Below the pieces are notes generated by a model. The model made no database searches. It worked only from the letters and a program-made list of their open reading frames with translations, and was not told where the DNA came from. A program made the position numbers and the translations under genes. Positions 63,701 to 64,000 of a stretch of 64,000 nucleotides of DNA are shown here, one piece after another; position 1 is the stretch's first letter, and each line of letters opens with the position of its first letter. Source of the stretch: Belliella baltica DSM 15883 (lineage in GTDB: Bacteria > Bacteroidota > Bacteroidia > Cytophagales > Cyclobacteriaceae); NCBI RefSeq assembly GCF_000265405.1, contig NC_018010.1, forward strand, positions 1,674,001-1,738,000, read 5' to 3'.

Positions 63701-64000
63701 ATACCGCTTTATTTTATATTTAATTTTTTTAAGCTTGAGCAATTTTGTTCAAAGCCAAACTTTGTACGAGAAAGTATTGGTTGCAGAATTTGAAGAAAAA
63801 GCAAGGAAAAATGCCAGACCTATTGAGTATTTGCAGACAGACAAAGATATCTACGAGACTGGAGAGCAGCTTTGGTTCAAATTTTTGCAACTTGATGGAC
63901 AATTTTTAAGTCCATACCAAGGAGATAGCATCTTGTATCTAAGATTAGTGAATCAAATAAGTAGGGAAGTTTTTTGGGAAGAGAAGTATGGCATTTACTC
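63693..64000 (+). CDS. Exported MG2-domain-like protein, N-terminal part (runs off the window)
   Basis: The frame starts at ATG 63693, 8 nt before the end of the CxxC gene, and is still open at the window edge (about 102 residues). Signal peptide (FILYLIFLSLSNFVQSQ) is followed by IEYLQTDKDIYETGEQLWFK, the strand pattern of MG2-type domains found in large Bacteroidota surface proteins, some fused to TonB receptor plugs. The rest cannot be seen. Confidence 0.8.
   Translation, partial: MIKYRFILYLIFLSLSNFVQSQTLYEKVLVAEFEEKARKNARPIEYLQTDKDIYETGEQLWFKFLQLDGQFLSPYQGDSILYLRLVNQISREVFWEEKYGIY

Overview
The window looks like chromosomal DNA of a Bacteroidota bacterium, most likely order Cytophagales and family Cyclobacteriaceae (Algoriphagus/Belliella-like). 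This rests on a SusC/SusD/SusE-type glycan uptake locus, a type IX secretion (T9SS) C-terminal sorting domain, a PorT-like protein directly after ubiE, DUF4221 and DUF5606 family proteins, bacillithiol genes, and a TAnnTTTG promoter box. No rRNA, tRNA or CRISPR array was recognised. The genus is inferred from gene content only.

Layout. (1) 1-3.9 kb: the 3' part of a SusC/SusD/SusE-like locus for alpha-glucans, cut by the window edge. (2) 4.3-13.2 kb: a scarred accessory region. A membrane protein gene is split by one in-frame TGA. Just upstream of it sits a textbook IS66-family insertion with 14-bp terminal repeats and a perfect 8-bp target duplication. Then come the tail and terminator of a lost gene, a LytTR response regulator beheaded by a complete IS21-family element, an IS3-type transposase tail, a perfect 48-bp palindrome, an IS1182-like transposase remnant, a 5'-truncated GH19 lysozyme/chitinase-like gene followed closely by a small membrane-anchored protein (possible toxin/immunity pair), and small fragments. 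(3) 13.2-21.6 kb: DUF2461, murF, a T9SS-exported FG-GAP protein broken by one in-frame TAG, an unknown exported protein, and a TPR sensor kinase/LuxR regulator pair. A 17-nt identical motif lies upstream of both the regulator and the unknown exported protein. (4) 21.8-49 kb: housekeeping genes (panB, phosphoribosyltransferase, rsgA, waaA, peroxiredoxin, LMW phosphatase, fructosamine kinase, aspartokinase, fbp, engB, ubiE, porT, rlmN, two rhomboids, mutL, a GH3-beta-lactamase fusion, bshA and others). (5) 49-53.5 kb: a BlaR1/BlaI-type pair with three copies of TACGA-N6-TCGTA upstream, and an Old Yellow Enzyme. (6) 53.5-61 kb: NRDE protein, YpdA-type bacillithiol disulfide reductase, a type II toxin-antitoxin pair, amino acid permease, gpsA, acyltransferase, polyprenyl synthase. 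(7) 61.2-64 kb: palindromic repeats, a CTTT microsatellite, a small secreted peptide gene, a DUF4221 lipoprotein, a CxxC lipoprotein and the start of an MG2-type exported protein.

How the genes work together. bshA and ypdA point to bacillithiol redox buffering. waaA, murF, engB, rsgA and rlmN serve envelope and ribosome biogenesis. gpsA and the overlapping acyltransferase form a phospholipid-precursor pair. PorT and the T9SS-sorted protein show the export route. The most unusual items are the single-stop gene breaks, the IS-mediated rearrangement, the triple BlaI-like operator with an 18-residue repeat tail on the BlaR1 homologue, the shared 17-nt motif, the GH19/membrane-anchored pair, and the peptide-propeller-CxxC cassette behind a microsatellite.
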